A DNA stretch of 64,000 nt from NCBI GenBank assembly GCA_003695915.1, contig RFGF01000022.1, positions 90,239-154,238 on the forward strand, given 5' to 3'. Under the pieces are notes generated by a model. That model saw only the letters and a list, made by a program, of their open reading frames with translations. It was not told where the DNA came from and searched no databases. Positions 17,101 through 27,496 of the stretch are shown in pieces. Each line of letters starts with the position of its first letter. Position 1 is the stretch's first letter. Source of the stretch: Nitrospirota bacterium. Lineage in GTDB: Bacteria; Nitrospirota; Nitrospiria; Nitrospirales; UBA8639. The translations under genes were made by a program, and so were the position numbers.

Positions 17101-17926
17101 TTATACTCCCTGCAGCCGCTCGATTTCCCGCAGTGCCTGGCCCAATGTTCGCCCGAGTTCGCGACCGGTCCGTGTCAGGACGTGCCGAAGAGACGTGCGC
17201 AGGGCTCGGTAAAATCGTTGGCCATGCGCGGATTCAACGAAGCGACATAATGCTCCAGCTCTTCATCGGTGAGGCCCCGGTACAAGCTCCATAGACTGTC
17301 AATGGTTCGCTGTGATGTTGCTAGGCGCTCACGCCGATGCTCGGCCTCCAACTCCTTCCGCATGAGTCGGGGATCAATTTGCTGATCGGACGGCAATAGG
17401 ACATCCAATGCAGCCGTGAGCGCCAACGCGGTGCTGATCGCAAATTCTTCCCTCACCGCTTGGAAATTCAATGCCGACTCCAGACGCCTGACCTGCTCAA
17501 GGCGACGCAAGGCAAAAGGCTTGGCTATTTGATCGTCGGCGAATTCTTCGTCATCGAGCCGATGAAACGACTGCGTTGCCTCGATCGCAGCAATCTTTTG
17601 TCCTGTGGGACCGTTATACCAGGCGATCACCGCATCGAGAGTCTGCTCGTCGAGGCGAGCTGCATGGCATGCACCAACATGTGTTCAACATGAGATTCGT
17701 CATACGAAGCCATCATTCGCTCCATCAGCTTCGTCTGATAGCGTTGTTCAACGAGATTGCGGGCTTGCCGGAGACCAGCCAGGATGTGAATGGGGAATTG
17801 ACGAAGACGCTCGAGCGATCCCGATCGAGCTAAGATGTCCTGTACGCGATCCTCCATGAGCGATTGAGCTTCACTGATCGGGACCGTGATGAGCAGAACG
17901 ATGATAGCCATACCCAAAATTCCCAT
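17101..17926 (-). pseudogene. Exported DUF2059-like protein with two frameshifts
   Basis: The gene starts at 17926 after GAAAGGAG with a signal peptide (ILGMAIIVLLITVPISEAQ). The first frame ends at 17627 after 99 residues. The next frame overlaps it and carries DAVIAWYNGPTGQKIAAIE, the hallmark GQK segment of DUF2059-like periplasmic proteins. Near 17205, at a run of four T on the minus strand, the frame slips again into a coding-like C-terminus (RALRTSLRHVLTRTGREL, ending ERLQGV). All three parts are on one line of about 275 residues. Either the gene is dead or the assembly has two single-base errors at short repeats. Confidence 0.55.
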
Positions 17927-18250
17927 GCGCTTCTCCTTTCATCCAATTGTTTCGGAGCACTCCGGAGCATGTGATGTGTCTTCCCGTTGCGGGAACTCTT
18001 TTTTCCTTTCGGCGGAGACAACTGCTCCATTGAGCGTTCAGCCGTGCAGACTCCGCCGCGCGACGTGATGTCTCGGGTTGGCAAAGAAGAAACCACGGCG
18101 AATGATGAGGGACAGCTTTCAAAGGCTTGATGGATCCGTCGTCGAATACTGTGGGCAATTGACCGCTCACGTTCGTCTGTGTCACATTCCTCTCACTGCG
18201 CATACGATCTCATCATCCACCCTATCTATTATTGACACGGAGGATTGTGC
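17927..18250. other. Divergent intergenic region before ilvD
   Basis: It separates the minus-strand DUF2059-like gene from ilvD. It must hold the promoters of both. I see the GGAGG of ilvD at its right edge but no clear riboswitch, leader peptide or terminator. Confidence 0.35.
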
Positions 18251-19927
18251 ATGGCATCTGAACTGAAACGACAAAGCCGCATGTTGACGGAGGGACCTGG
18301 GCGGGCACCCGCCCGAGCCATGTTACGAGCCGTGGGGCTAACCGATGAGGATTTGGAGCGGCCGTTGGTGGCTGTCGCCAATACCTGGTCTGAGGTGACA
18401 CCGTGCAATTTTCATCTTCGCCACCTTGCGGAAAAGATCAAAGCCGGTATTCGTGCAGCCGGTGGGACACCGATTGAATTCAACACGATCGTGGTCTCCG
18501 ATGGAATCAGCATGGGCACGGAAGGCATGCGGGCGTCATTGATCAGCCGCGAAGTCGTCGCAGATTCGATCGAACTCGTCGTACGGGGCCATCTTTTCGA
18601 CGCCGTCGTGGCCATTTCCGGATGCGACAAAACTATTCCCGGGACCGTTATGGCCTTGGCTCGACTGAATCTTCCTTCGCTGATGCTGTATGGGGGCTCC
18701 ATCATGCCGGGGCAATTCCAGGGGCATGATGTGACGATTCAAGACGTGTTCGAAGCAGTGGGAGCCCACGCTCGTGGGCGAATGACCGATCGGGAACTCG
18801 CCGACCTTGAACGCTCGGCTTGTCCGGGTGCCGGAGCCTGCGGCGGACAATTCACGGCCAATACGATGGCCATTGCGTTTGAATTTCTCGGGATGTCTCC
18901 CATGGGTTTTAACGGCGTACCGGCTCTCGATCCATTGAAAGAAACGGTCTCCACGCAATGCGGATCCTTGGTAATGGACCTGCTCCGCCGTGATCTTCGT
19001 CCACAGCACATCATCACCCGTGCTGCGTTGGAGAACGCCATTGCCGCCGTGGCCACGACCGGCGGATCGACGAACGCAGTGCTCCATTTGCTGGCGATCG
19101 CTCACGAGGCCGGCGTCCCCCTCCGCATCGACGACTTCGATACGATCAACCAACGGGTCCCCTTGCTGGCTGACTTGAAACCGGGCGGCCGATTTGTCGC
19201 GGCGGACCTCTACCGTGCTGGGGGTACGCGCCTGGTTGCCAAACGCCTCTTGGACGCCGGCTTGCTTCATGGAGAACAACTGACCGTCAGTGGACACACA
19301 TTGGCAGACGAAGCCGCTCAGGCCTCCGAAACGCCTGGCCAATCCGTGGTGCGGCCGTTGGACAATCCTCTCAAACCGACCGGCGGCTTGGTCATTCTGA
19401 AAGGCAATGTGGCCCCAGAAGGTTGCGTCGTCAAAGTTGCCGGACACGAAAAGCTCTATCATCGAGGTCCGGCCAAGGTCTACGATTGCGAAGAAGCGGC
19501 TTTCGACGCGGTGCAAAAGGGCGAGATCGAAGCCGGTGATGTCGTGGTGATCCGTTACGAAGGCCCGCAGGGCGGGCCGGGCATGCGAGAAATGCTCGGA
19601 GTGACCAGCGCCATTGTCGGTGCAGGATTAGGGGATTCCGTAGCGCTCGTCACGGATGGGCGCTTTTCCGGCGCTACGCACGGACTGATGGCTGGACATG
19701 TGGCTCCCGAAGCCTCGAAAGGCGGCCCGATCGCCGTTGTTCAAACCGGAGATATCGTCTGCTTCGATATCAAAGCCCGCCGTTTGGATGTCGAATTATC
19801 CGAGGAAGAGCTTCAAACGAGATTGAAGCGTTGGCAGGCTCCACCGCCTCGGTATACTCACGGCATCTTTGCCAAATATGCACGACAGGTCTCGTCAGCC
19901 TCCCTGGGTGCAGTGACGACCGCGTAA
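18251..19927 (+). CDS. ilvD: Dihydroxy-acid dehydratase IlvD
   Basis: IlvD dehydrates 2,3-dihydroxy acids to 2-keto acids in valine, isoleucine and leucine synthesis. The 558-residue length is normal for the family. Iron-sulfur ligands are visible in the N-terminal region: Cys in EVTPCNFHL (about residue 50), [10 protein letters not shown] (about 120), and [14 protein letters not shown] (about 195). The C-terminal end holds [20 protein letters not shown] with the catalytic Ser region. ATG 18251 was chosen because GGAGG lies nine bases before it. It faces the cytochrome cluster, which is convergent. Confidence 0.96.
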   Translation: MASELKRQSRMLTEGPGRAPARAMLRAVGLTDEDLERPLVAVANTWSEVTPCNFHLRHLAEKIKAGIRAAGGTPIEFNTIVVSDGISMGTEGMRASLISREVVADSIELVVRGHLFDAVVAISGCDKTIPGTVMALARLNLPSLMLYGGSIMPGQFQGHDVTIQDVFEAVGAHARGRMTDRELADLERSACPGAGACGGQFTANTMAIAFEFLGMSPMGFNGVPALDPLKETVSTQCGSLVMDLLRRDLRPQHIITRAALENAIAAVATTGGSTNAVLHLLAIAHEAGVPLRIDDFDTINQRVPLLADLKPGGRFVAADLYRAGGTRLVAKRLLDAGLLHGEQLTVSGHTLADEAAQASETPGQSVVRPLDNPLKPTGGLVILKGNVAPEGCVVKVAGHEKLYHRGPAKVYDCEEAAFDAVQKGEIEAGDVVVIRYEGPQGGPGMREMLGVTSAIVGAGLGDSVALVTDGRFSGATHGLMAGHVAPEASKGGPIAVVQTGDIVCFDIKARRLDVELSEEELQTRLKRWQAPPPRYTHGIFAKYARQVSSASLGAVTTA

Positions 19928-19963
19928 GCGATCAGGCTCAAAAAGCAAAGCCGACTGGACCTG

Positions 19964-21205
19964 TTACCGCTTTTTCAAAGGAATGTTCTTCTTTTTTTGC
20001 AAGACTTCCACTGCTTGGAAGGCCCGGTCTTTTGTCCCGAGAGGGGCTTCTTTTTCGATTTGATCGAGAAATTCTTTGGGACCATGCACTGGGCTGTACG
20101 TCACCGTCAGAATCACGTCCATCGAGGGGGCATCGGTGGGCGTCGGGAATGTAAAGCTCTCTACCCGCGTCTCTTCGGGTTTGAGGAGGGTGTCTTTGAG
20201 GATGGTGGCCGCTTCAAAATCAAAGACGGTCGGTGCTCCATGGGCATCGCCGTAGACGCGCTCATAGAGTCGTTGCTCCCCATAGACTTTCTTGAGATTT
20301 TTCCCCAAGATGGTTAAATCCAGCACCATGCGAGACCACCCTGGATGGGGAACAGGCAAATGATGAGGAACGAGACTTCGAAGCGTGACCGTAACGTGCG
20401 AGGTATTTCCTGTCACTTCGGTTTCGAAATCTACTTCAAGGGCTTTGGCCCGTACTTTTCCAAACCGGCCAGGAAAACTATGGTTGGCGATTTTTCGATT
20501 TCGTTCTCCATTGGCTGATTCGCCAAAGGCTTCGGGCATGTGACAGGTTTGACATGTCTTTCCACTTTTTTGGGCTTTAGTGGCTCTCCAGTTACCCAAC
20601 CATCCCGGCAAGGGCTGGGCGTTGTCCATTGAAGGCAAACTGTGATGGCAGGTGACGCAATAGTCGGATCGCCGATACAGCGGATTGGCTTCGGACTGAT
20701 GTGCGAGGTTTTCCACGGCATCGGCATACCCTCCGAAGATGGTTTTCCCTAGCGCATATATCGGCAACGGCGGATTCTCTTCCGTCTTCACGTCTTTGAT
20801 GAGATGACATTGCGAGCATCCCACTCCGTCGATCCGTGGATCTCGAGATCGCACTTCATCGATAAACGACTTGAGATGACTCGGATATTCGAGGATGTGG
20901 GGAGCATGACATCGAAAGCACATCATCGCTCCTTTTTCGCCTTTTGCCTCGATGAGCCGATTCAACGAGATCCGAAACGGCGCAGTCAAAATCGATCGTG
21001 ACTGTGCGGACGCTTCCCATTCCTCGAACACGCGCAAGTGACACCGCTTACATTTTTCAGAATGCGGAAACGCTTTCTCCAAGGGTTTGGTCGGTTCGGC
21101 TCCGGCACTCCTTGGGGCTATCGAGTCCGCCGCGATCATCCACCCGAACAGCACAATCGCACATCCAATCAGCCGCCCAACCTTCAGGAAGAACTTGGGG
21201 ATCAT
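19964..21205 (-). CDS. Exported pentahaem cytochrome c
   Basis: The 413-residue protein opens with a membrane segment or signal peptide (residues 10-34). It then has five CxxCH haem sites: CKRCH (52), CFRCH (96), CSQCH (130), CVTCH (183) and CQTCH (218). The C-terminal half has no Cys and looks like a beta domain (GNTSHVTVTLRSLVPHHLPV). It belongs to the cytochrome c554-like multihaem group and should carry electrons in the periplasm. It is the last gene of the cluster and shares its design with the next cytochrome gene upstream, so the two are likely old duplicates. Confidence 0.82.
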   Translation of the reverse strand: MIPKFFLKVGRLIGCAIVLFGWMIAADSIAPRSAGAEPTKPLEKAFPHSEKCKRCHLRVFEEWEASAQSRSILTAPFRISLNRLIEAKGEKGAMMCFRCHAPHILEYPSHLKSFIDEVRSRDPRIDGVGCSQCHLIKDVKTEENPPLPIYALGKTIFGGYADAVENLAHQSEANPLYRRSDYCVTCHHSLPSMDNAQPLPGWLGNWRATKAQKSGKTCQTCHMPEAFGESANGERNRKIANHSFPGRFGKVRAKALEVDFETEVTGNTSHVTVTLRSLVPHHLPVPHPGWSRMVLDLTILGKNLKKVYGEQRLYERVYGDAHGAPTVFDFEAATILKDTLLKPEETRVESFTFPTPTDAPSMDVILTVTYSPVHGPKEFLDQIEKEAPLGTKDRAFQAVEVLQKKKNIPLKKR

Positions 21206-21259
21206 ATCAACCTCTCGCCGTTACAAGCGTCGTGCCGCCACCCCGATCCATCGAGTCCC

Positions 21260-22597
21260 TTACAATGTCAGCGATCGAAAGGTCAGGAGGCGTTGGGCCG
21301 TGTAATCCTTGATGATACTGTTCGCCTTCTCACGATCTTTGTCGGTTGGCAGCGTGGAAAGATACCGATCTTGCAATTCCGGACTCGGTTCCGGAATCAG
21401 CGCATAACTGAGTATCGCCTCGACGATATGGGCCGTACTCCCTCGAGGGATGGACACCGTAAAGGGGATCCGTCGCGTGGTTCCTCCTGTGACCAATGGT
21501 TTGGGAATAGGGCCACGGAGCAGCTCTTCAAATGAACGCCCAAATCGCTGCGTCATTTCTCCTAAGACGTGACCCCTTGCATCTTTGATCGTCACTGTGA
21601 CGAAAAATTGTTTCAGGACCGGATCGCCGCCGGGAAACATATGGGGCAGAACCCCGTTGCGGACGAACACCGTTCCTTCTACAGCTCCGTTTTTCGATGC
21701 TGCCTCGACATCGACGCGGGGAAACCATTCAGCCTGAAGATTTCGATTGCTGAGCATAATCCCCGGAATCACAATGCCTTGGAACCAATGCCGACCGATT
21801 GGCCGAGTCAGCGCCCCCCGCTGAGAGGTTGAACTGCCGGTCGAGCGTTCCATATGACAGTCCTGACAAACGGTTCCTTTGAGAATCTCGCCGGGGATAT
21901 CTGCCCGCAGCACGTCTTTCACCTTGCTGAAATGACATGAGGCACAATAATGAGCCCCCCGATAGACCTCCGCCTCTTGAGAAGGATGGACCAAGTTCTC
22001 AACCGGATCGGCATAAGGACCGAACATGGTCGGACCAGGATTCAACTTATACGTAGGATGATTGTAGGGATGAGACTGGATTCCATCAATCAGATGGCAT
22101 GATGAGCATCCGATCCCTTCGACCTTAACCTGTTTGGGATCGCCCATGATCTGATCAATGATCAGATCTGTATATTGCGGAAAGACTGTGACACTCGGCG
22201 CATGACAGGATAAACACCGTGTTCGTTCTTCAGGCGTCGGATTTGTCTGGAGCCAAAGCCCCAAGACGGTTTTGAAAACAGGGGAGGTAAATGCCATTCC
22301 ATGAAGAAGCGCTCCGTCCACTCGCCCAAACGTCTTGAGATCCGGCGTCTGTTCTCGCATGCCTTTCCATTCTTCATAATGGCGATCATGGCACTGTTTG
22401 CATTGCTCAGAAGGAACAAAAATCTTATTGATTTCTTCGATCCACGATTCATCTGACGAATCGGACGATGTGGATGGCGATTGCGCAGACACCGACAACA
22501 CGAGACCAATCGGCACCAGCAAACTCAAGAACAACCCTGTCCAGGCGGGCCAACGCCTCATGTGCTTCCATCGATGCCTCCGCGCCTGTTTCAGCAT
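21260..22597 (-). CDS. Exported pentahaem cytochrome c
   Basis: This 445-residue cytochrome has an N-terminal hydrophobic segment (residues 19-38) and five CxxCH sites: CKQCH (66), CLSCH (128), CSSCH (164), CASCH (218) and CQDCH (244). Phrases such as VEGIGCSSCHLI and GPYADPVENLVHPSQEAE mirror GVGCSQCHLI and GGYADAVENLAHQSEA in the neighbouring cytochrome, so they are paralogues. The C-terminal domain is haem-free and beta-rich. It sits six bases after the PDZ gene, so they share a transcript. Electron transfer between an NXR-like enzyme and other carriers is the probable role. Confidence 0.82.
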   Translation of the reverse strand: MLKQARRHRWKHMRRWPAWTGLFLSLLVPIGLVLSVSAQSPSTSSDSSDESWIEEINKIFVPSEQCKQCHDRHYEEWKGMREQTPDLKTFGRVDGALLHGMAFTSPVFKTVLGLWLQTNPTPEERTRCLSCHAPSVTVFPQYTDLIIDQIMGDPKQVKVEGIGCSSCHLIDGIQSHPYNHPTYKLNPGPTMFGPYADPVENLVHPSQEAEVYRGAHYCASCHFSKVKDVLRADIPGEILKGTVCQDCHMERSTGSSTSQRGALTRPIGRHWFQGIVIPGIMLSNRNLQAEWFPRVDVEAASKNGAVEGTVFVRNGVLPHMFPGGDPVLKQFFVTVTIKDARGHVLGEMTQRFGRSFEELLRGPIPKPLVTGGTTRRIPFTVSIPRGSTAHIVEAILSYALIPEPSPELQDRYLSTLPTDKDREKANSIIKDYTAQRLLTFRSLTL

Positions 22598-22603
22598 CGA
22601 CCG

Positions 22604-23110
22604 TCAGTCCTCTTCCGTCCGAACAAAATGAAAATTCAATCCCCCTGTCACGCCTTGATTGTCTGGATCGGGTGGCTCATAAGTCGCAATCGTAAAGTTT
22701 TTGGTCGGCAATACGGCTTCCAAAGCCCGCCCCAGATCCAATAACGTTTTAATTTCGTACTTGTCGATCTCTTTGATGATCGATTTCACCTTGACTCCGG
22801 CGCGATCAGCCGGTGTTCCGCCAATCACAGCAAAGACGACAACGCCTTCGGGTTGCGGAAGCCCGAGATATTCTTGAATTTCTTTGTCCACCTCTCCGAC
22901 ATCGACACCGAATTGTTCGGCTAACTCCAAAGCCCGTTCTTCGGTCATCTCGCCGTTGGCTTGTTGAGCGAGAACGAGCATCTGAGGCGAGAGCGACATC
23001 GCGCACACTATGACGCTTGCACAAAACGCTCTCCCATGGATAATCCGCCCGATCAACTGACCCCAGCCTGAACGATATAACCAAAAAGCGCGGCTTCTAA
23101 TTGCTGGCAT
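22604..23110 (-). CDS. Exported PDZ-domain protein
   Basis: The 168-residue protein has an N-terminal membrane/signal segment (about residues 24-48) and a short acidic helix region. It ends in a PDZ fold (EGVVVFAVIGGTPADRAGV then VKSIIKEIDKYEI). PDZ domains bind C-terminal tails or beta strands, so it may tether or assemble partners in the periplasm. There is no protease domain. It lies between the NxrC-like gene and the cytochrome genes with 6 and 16 base gaps, so it belongs to the same complex or pathway. Confidence 0.75.
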   Translation of the reverse strand: MPAIRSRAFWLYRSGWGQLIGRIIHGRAFCASVIVCAMSLSPQMLVLAQQANGEMTEERALELAEQFGVDVGEVDKEIQEYLGLPQPEGVVVFAVIGGTPADRAGVKVKSIIKEIDKYEIKTLLDLGRALEAVLPTKNFTIATYEPPDPDNQGVTGGLNFHFVRTEED

Positions 23111-23126
23111 AGTGCGAGATTCATCC

Positions 23127-23993
23127 TTACCGGTTCGTCGCCCCGGACTCTTCGTTCACCGGATCGATCTGTAACTGAATCCAGGAGGCGACCGCTTTCT
23201 GTCCGTTGCGCTCTTTGTTTTCACCATTCCACACAGCAAACGAGATGGCCTGCAAGCGCCCAGGAAATAACAGCGCTTCATTTTCCGGAATTTCATTGGG
23301 TTTGCTTAATTCGCGCTTCATGACCACACGCCAAAAACCACGTTTCCACTCTGCCTGTCCTTTCACGCGCCCTTGTTGTTTCTTGCTCGTCAACGTGCTG
23401 AACCCGCCCCCGATCAAATCCTCAACCGAGGATGGACGGCGGGGAATGACTTCAAACCGTCGAATGCCTCCGCGCTTTCGCTTTCGTTCTTTGGCGCGAG
23501 CCGCACGTCGATCTACATCGCTTTGCCAGTCTGCTTTCCAATGCCAGATGTTCACATAGTGATCGAGCTGACCCATACAAAAGAAGGCCGGGGCAGTCCC
23601 CAACGGAAAAGCCACTGCGGCGCCATCTCGAAAGACACCAGGCGTCAACCGTTCGTTTTTCGTTGCATCCCGCCACTCGAGTAAAAACGCTATGTCTTTG
23701 CCATTGTGAACGGAGCGAACCGAGAGGACCCGCACGCTCGGTTCCGGCCATACAGGCCGTGTTATGATCTGACCGCTGAGGGGGATGGGAATAGGGGCGA
23801 TGGTTTCCCACACGGGATCGTTGGGATAGGACGGAACATCGCCCTGAATGAAATGCGAACGGATGACAATTCCGTGCGAACTGACGATCGACACATCCCC
23901 CCAAGCCAACAGAAGGACGAGCAAGATGATACAAACGGCTGTGCATCCTCTCACGGAAAACCGTGTTTTGTGTTGGCACAGCCAATGAATCAT
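23127..23993 (-). CDS. NxrC-like / ethylbenzene-dehydrogenase-related haem b protein
   Basis: The 288-residue protein has a signal segment (residues 17-33) and the haem b subunit fold of type II DMSO-reductase enzymes. Shared features with the NxrC at 30664 include PLSGQIITRP, the probable haem-ligand Met in CMGQ (residue 140 in both), VNIWHWKADWQ and a C-terminal WNGENKERNGQKAVASW. An insertion of basic residues (ARAKERKRKR, about 165-175) is peculiar to this copy. No catalytic or iron-sulfur subunit lies beside it, so it may be an orphan subunit serving cytochrome-based electron transfer. Confidence 0.78.
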   Translation of the reverse strand: MIHWLCQHKTRFSVRGCTAVCIILLVLLLAWGDVSIVSSHGIVIRSHFIQGDVPSYPNDPVWETIAPIPIPLSGQIITRPVWPEPSVRVLSVRSVHNGKDIAFLLEWRDATKNERLTPGVFRDGAAVAFPLGTAPAFFCMGQLDHYVNIWHWKADWQSDVDRRAARAKERKRKRGGIRRFEVIPRRPSSVEDLIGGGFSTLTSKKQQGRVKGQAEWKRGFWRVVMKRELSKPNEIPENEALLFPGRLQAISFAVWNGENKERNGQKAVASWIQLQIDPVNEESGATNR

Positions 23994-24062
23994 CGGTTCA
24001 CACGTATGAGTATTGGAAACGCAGAGTTGAAGGAGGACGCACGATGATGTGCCCGCAGTGTT

Positions 24063-25322
24063 TTAACGGATCTTGACACGACGGATCTTGTTTTCATTTC
24101 GTTCACAGATATACAAGTACCCTTGTGAGTCCAGAGCCAACCCTGCCGGGGCATTGACAACGGCCTCGACTGCTGGACGTCCATCACCATGTTTTAAGAG
24201 TCCTGCCTCTTCTTTGGCGATAAACCGTGCCGCGCCGCAGCCACCCATGTTTTTATCTTCATATCCGCTGTCACCGTTTCCGGCGATGGTTGTGATAATC
24301 CCTGTTTGGGCATCGACCTTGCGCACGCGGTGATTCATGGAATCCGAAATATACAGGTTACCCTCGTCGTCCACAATGGCCGCTTCAGGAACGTTCAACA
24401 TGGATTTCACAGCCAATTTCCCATCGCCATCGAATCCATATCGACAAACACCGGCCAACGTCGACACAATACCGGTCGCCATATCGATCTTCCGAATCCG
24501 ATTGGTTCCCTTATCCGTCACGATAAGATCTCCGTTCCGATCGACCGCCAACGCCACGATATCATAAAACTTGCATTCCAGTGCTGGCTTTCCATCATCT
24601 AAATACGGGGAAAGATCCAGGCCATCTGAACATTGCGGCCGCAACCAGCCATGATCGTCGCTGAAATCGATTCCAATCGCATCTCCTGACAGAACAATAA
24701 GATTTTGAGCCGTGAGCGGACTCACGCGATCATCGTCTTCGTTCGACCACGTCCCTGCAATGGTCGTGACCATTCCTGTGGCCGGATCGTATTTTCGAAT
24801 CCGGTGGGCTTGCGTATCGGCGATGTACATGACATCGTTACGGTCGAAGGCAATGGCTGCGGGATAAGTGAGATTCACCTCCAAGGCTGGACCATCTCCG
24901 TTGAACCCCCATTGCCCTGTCCCCACGACGGTGGTGATAATGCCGGTCTCAGCATCGACTTTTCGAATTCGATTACTTCCTGAATCGACGATGTAAATAT
25001 TGTTGTGAGAATCACAGGCAACCCACAAGGGCAGGTATAAGCCGGCTTCTCCACAAGGACCATAATCTCCGCTATAACAGGTTTCCCCAATGCCTGCGAA
25101 ATTGTGAATCGTTCCTGTGCGGAGATCGATGCGTCGAACGCGATCCGATCCAGACTCGGCGATATAGAGATAGGCTTCGTTGCGATCCAGTGCAACATGG
25201 TTGGGGAGCGGAATGCCCGCTTTCACGGCGCGTTTTCCGTCGCCGGTACTCCGGGACTTCCCATTGCCAGCAAAGGTTTCAATCATCCCCAGTTCCAATA
25301 TCGTTTGCGTCTCCATAGACAT
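24063..25322 (-). CDS. NHL-repeat beta-propeller protein
   Basis: The 419-residue product consists of repeated NHL blades, with phrases such as YIADTQAHRIRKYDPATGMV, NHRVRKVDAQTGIITTIAG and NRIRKVDAETGIITTVVG recurring about every 55 residues. Around six blades are visible. No signal peptide is present, so it is probably cytosolic unless exported another way. ATG 25322 was chosen over the in-frame GTG two codons upstream. NHL propellers bind proteins or RNA. In this operon a scaffold role is likely. Only about 70 bases separate it from the NxrC-like gene. Confidence 0.85.
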   Translation of the reverse strand: MSMETQTILELGMIETFAGNGKSRSTGDGKRAVKAGIPLPNHVALDRNEAYLYIAESGSDRVRRIDLRTGTIHNFAGIGETCYSGDYGPCGEAGLYLPLWVACDSHNNIYIVDSGSNRIRKVDAETGIITTVVGTGQWGFNGDGPALEVNLTYPAAIAFDRNDVMYIADTQAHRIRKYDPATGMVTTIAGTWSNEDDDRVSPLTAQNLIVLSGDAIGIDFSDDHGWLRPQCSDGLDLSPYLDDGKPALECKFYDIVALAVDRNGDLIVTDKGTNRIRKIDMATGIVSTLAGVCRYGFDGDGKLAVKSMLNVPEAAIVDDEGNLYISDSMNHRVRKVDAQTGIITTIAGNGDSGYEDKNMGGCGAARFIAKEEAGLLKHGDGRPAVEAVVNAPAGLALDSQGYLYICERNENKIRRVKIR

Positions 25323-25452
25323 CCTCACTTCCTCATCGACTGCTATCTGTTCCGCTCTCGTTGTCCAGTTTGCCCGTCTGCTTCCAGCTTACATCGTACG
25401 ATTCGATGATCCCATGCGATTTCGTTGAACGGTATTGCTTTAATGCAGCGAC

Positions 25453-26280
25453 TCAGGACTTTATCGCCTCGCGCGACCGCTTGGCAAATCGATCCTTCAA
25501 TTTTTGCCGTGTTTCTTCGGCGAGGTCGAACATTTTGCATTTCTCATAGGTATTGATGAGATTGTAATAGGCCAAAGGTTCATCAGGATTTTGCGCGACC
25601 GCTTCCTCCATTACTTTGATGGCCAGTTCAGGCTTCTTCAGATTCAGCGCGATATCCATCAATTTAAAGCTGCACTCCAGGTGATGCGGATCGAGCTCGA
25701 GAACCTTCATATAGGCTTGGATTGCCATGTCCAACGTATTGTAATCAGACACCTGCGGATCATCCAATTTTTCATACACTCCAGCGAGGTTGTACCAGGC
25801 AATCGGATCATCGGGGGTAATCTCGATGAGCCGCTCGAAATAGTCTTTGGCCTGAAGATACTCTTTACGTTCACAGTGCAGCCGCCCGAGATTGAACAGC
25901 GCAAGCACGTCATATTTGTTCAATTCCAAGGCTCGGCGGAACTGGATAGCCGCATCATCCATCATACCTTTGGTGCCGTAAATGGTGCCGAGATTCGAAT
26001 AATACATGGCTAGCGACCGATCCATTTCCGTTCGCAGCCCCTCCGCCATCTCAATGGACTTTTTCACTTCGGCTAAAGCCTCGTCGAGCCGGCCCTGGCT
26101 GAAATACAACTCCCCGAGCCGACAGCGGGCTTGAAAATCGTCTGGCTCTTGGCTGAGAAGCTTTTCCAATTCGGCAATTTCTTCTTCAGGCGTGAGCGGT
26201 CGATCAGTTTGCTCCTGCGGAGCAGGAGGAGCGTTGGCTTCCAATGGTGTTTTTTCCGATAATGTTTTCGAGTCACTCAT
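25453..26280 (-). CDS. TPR-repeat protein
   Basis: This 275-residue protein has a disordered N-terminus rich in Pro and Glu (residues 10-35) and then a row of tetratricopeptide repeats: ARCRLGELYFSQGRLDEALA, YYSNLGTIYGTKGMMDDAAI, ALFNLGRLHCERKEYLQAKD, AWYNLAGVYEKL and later ones. TPRs assemble multiprotein complexes. There is no signal peptide. It lies 13 bases from the membrane protein gene upstream, so they are co-transcribed. Assembly of the cytochrome or NXR-like complex is the contextual guess. Confidence 0.85.
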   Translation of the reverse strand: MSDSKTLSEKTPLEANAPPAPQEQTDRPLTPEEEIAELEKLLSQEPDDFQARCRLGELYFSQGRLDEALAEVKKSIEMAEGLRTEMDRSLAMYYSNLGTIYGTKGMMDDAAIQFRRALELNKYDVLALFNLGRLHCERKEYLQAKDYFERLIEITPDDPIAWYNLAGVYEKLDDPQVSDYNTLDMAIQAYMKVLELDPHHLECSFKLMDIALNLKKPELAIKVMEEAVAQNPDEPLAYYNLINTYEKCKMFDLAEETRQKLKDRFAKRSREAIKS

Positions 26281-26293
26281 AGTTACACCCTTC

Positions 26294-27370
26294 TTAGCGA
26301 CTAGAATGAGTCAACACTGAATCGGTTGGAGCCAACGTCATGGATTCGGCCGCTTTTTCGCGTATGCGCCCCAAAGTGCCATGTTTATCCAAATTCAACA
26401 GAATCAGCCCTAGTACCACCATCAACGTCAAATGAGACAACTGAAGGGCATATCCTGCCATGAACATGAGCCCCAACCCATATCCTGCCAATCGGCCAAT
26501 AATGACCAACTTGATCACGGTATATCCCCATGCAATCAGGCCGGCGACGTAAAAAGCAAAGGGAAGATAGAATGTATACCCCATTCCCATTTGGAAAATC
26601 CATCCAATGCCTTCGCCCGCCTTGCGGACCTCTCGCGCCATGGCCGGATCGATCAACATCAAAAAATAATCTAAGAACAACAAGAGGCCGAAGAGAGCGC
26701 CTCCCGAAGCCAGCAATGTCAGAGCCCACCGACGTTGTTGTTTGTTCTTGGTAAAGAAGGACGTACTTCCGTAGGCCCAAAACGCCAACACGCTGGCCAA
26801 CACCATCAGCGCTTCCCCGATTCGATTCACTTCGTGCACCAGCGGCGGAGGCGTGGTGATGTTCATCATCCCGTATCCAGTCGAAACCGTCTGATAATAC
26901 AACCAGGAGGTAATCCCCAGAACAAACGTCCCGACCAAAAGACGTTGAGCCAATACATGATGCGTCGCCATAAATTCCGTCACCAAGACGACCAATACCA
27001 CAAAGGTGATCACATTGTAGACGACCGACCCGGCCATGGCTGGTGGAACCACCAGATAGGCCAATGTTACAGCGATCAACAATCCTAAACTCGGAACGAG
27101 CAGTTTATCGTATTGTCCGACCCAATGCGTCTTGCGAACTTTTTGATACAGGAGAAGAAAAAGCAGCAGGAAGGCTAAAATGGCCGTGAGATTGAGGAGC
27201 ATAAATCCTAGCGAAGAAATGGTTTGCAAGGTCAATTTCACTAGTTCATATTTCGCCGCAATCTTGCTCAAATGCATCCCCAGGCGAGAGACCAACCGAT
27301 ACAGGACCAACTCTAAAAATGCTGAAACCAACAAACACTTCAGCGCATATTCGAACAGCAATATCGACAT
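26294..27370 (-). CDS. Polytopic inner-membrane protein of unknown function
   Basis: The 358-residue protein has about nine hydrophobic segments, including AILAFLLLFLLLYQ, FVVLVVLVTEFMA, LFGLLLFLDYFLMLI and LTLMVVLGLILLNL. Histidines near helix ends (MATHHVLAQR, MGMG) could bind haem but no pattern is diagnostic. MSILLFEYAL at 27370 was taken as start since AAGGA lies nine bases before it; the frame is open 22 codons further. I do not recognise a family. In this operon it may be the membrane anchor or quinone-side partner of the periplasmic electron carriers. Confidence 0.65.
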   Translation of the reverse strand: MSILLFEYALKCLLVSAFLELVLYRLVSRLGMHLSKIAAKYELVKLTLQTISSLGFMLLNLTAILAFLLLFLLLYQKVRKTHWVGQYDKLLVPSLGLLIAVTLAYLVVPPAMAGSVVYNVITFVVLVVLVTEFMATHHVLAQRLLVGTFVLGITSWLYYQTVSTGYGMMNITTPPPLVHEVNRIGEALMVLASVLAFWAYGSTSFFTKNKQQRRWALTLLASGGALFGLLLFLDYFLMLIDPAMAREVRKAGEGIGWIFQMGMGYTFYLPFAFYVAGLIAWGYTVIKLVIIGRLAGYGLGLMFMAGYALQLSHLTLMVVLGLILLNLDKHGTLGRIREKAAESMTLAPTDSVLTHSSR

Positions 27371-27496
27371 GGCCGTATTTCCTTGCTGCTCGGCAATCCC
27401 GGTCCCGGAACGTATAGTCATCGCTCTCGACTTCAACGACTCAACATCCTATCCACTTCGGCGTTTACGCGCCCCGCGTTATTGCATTCTCGCTTG

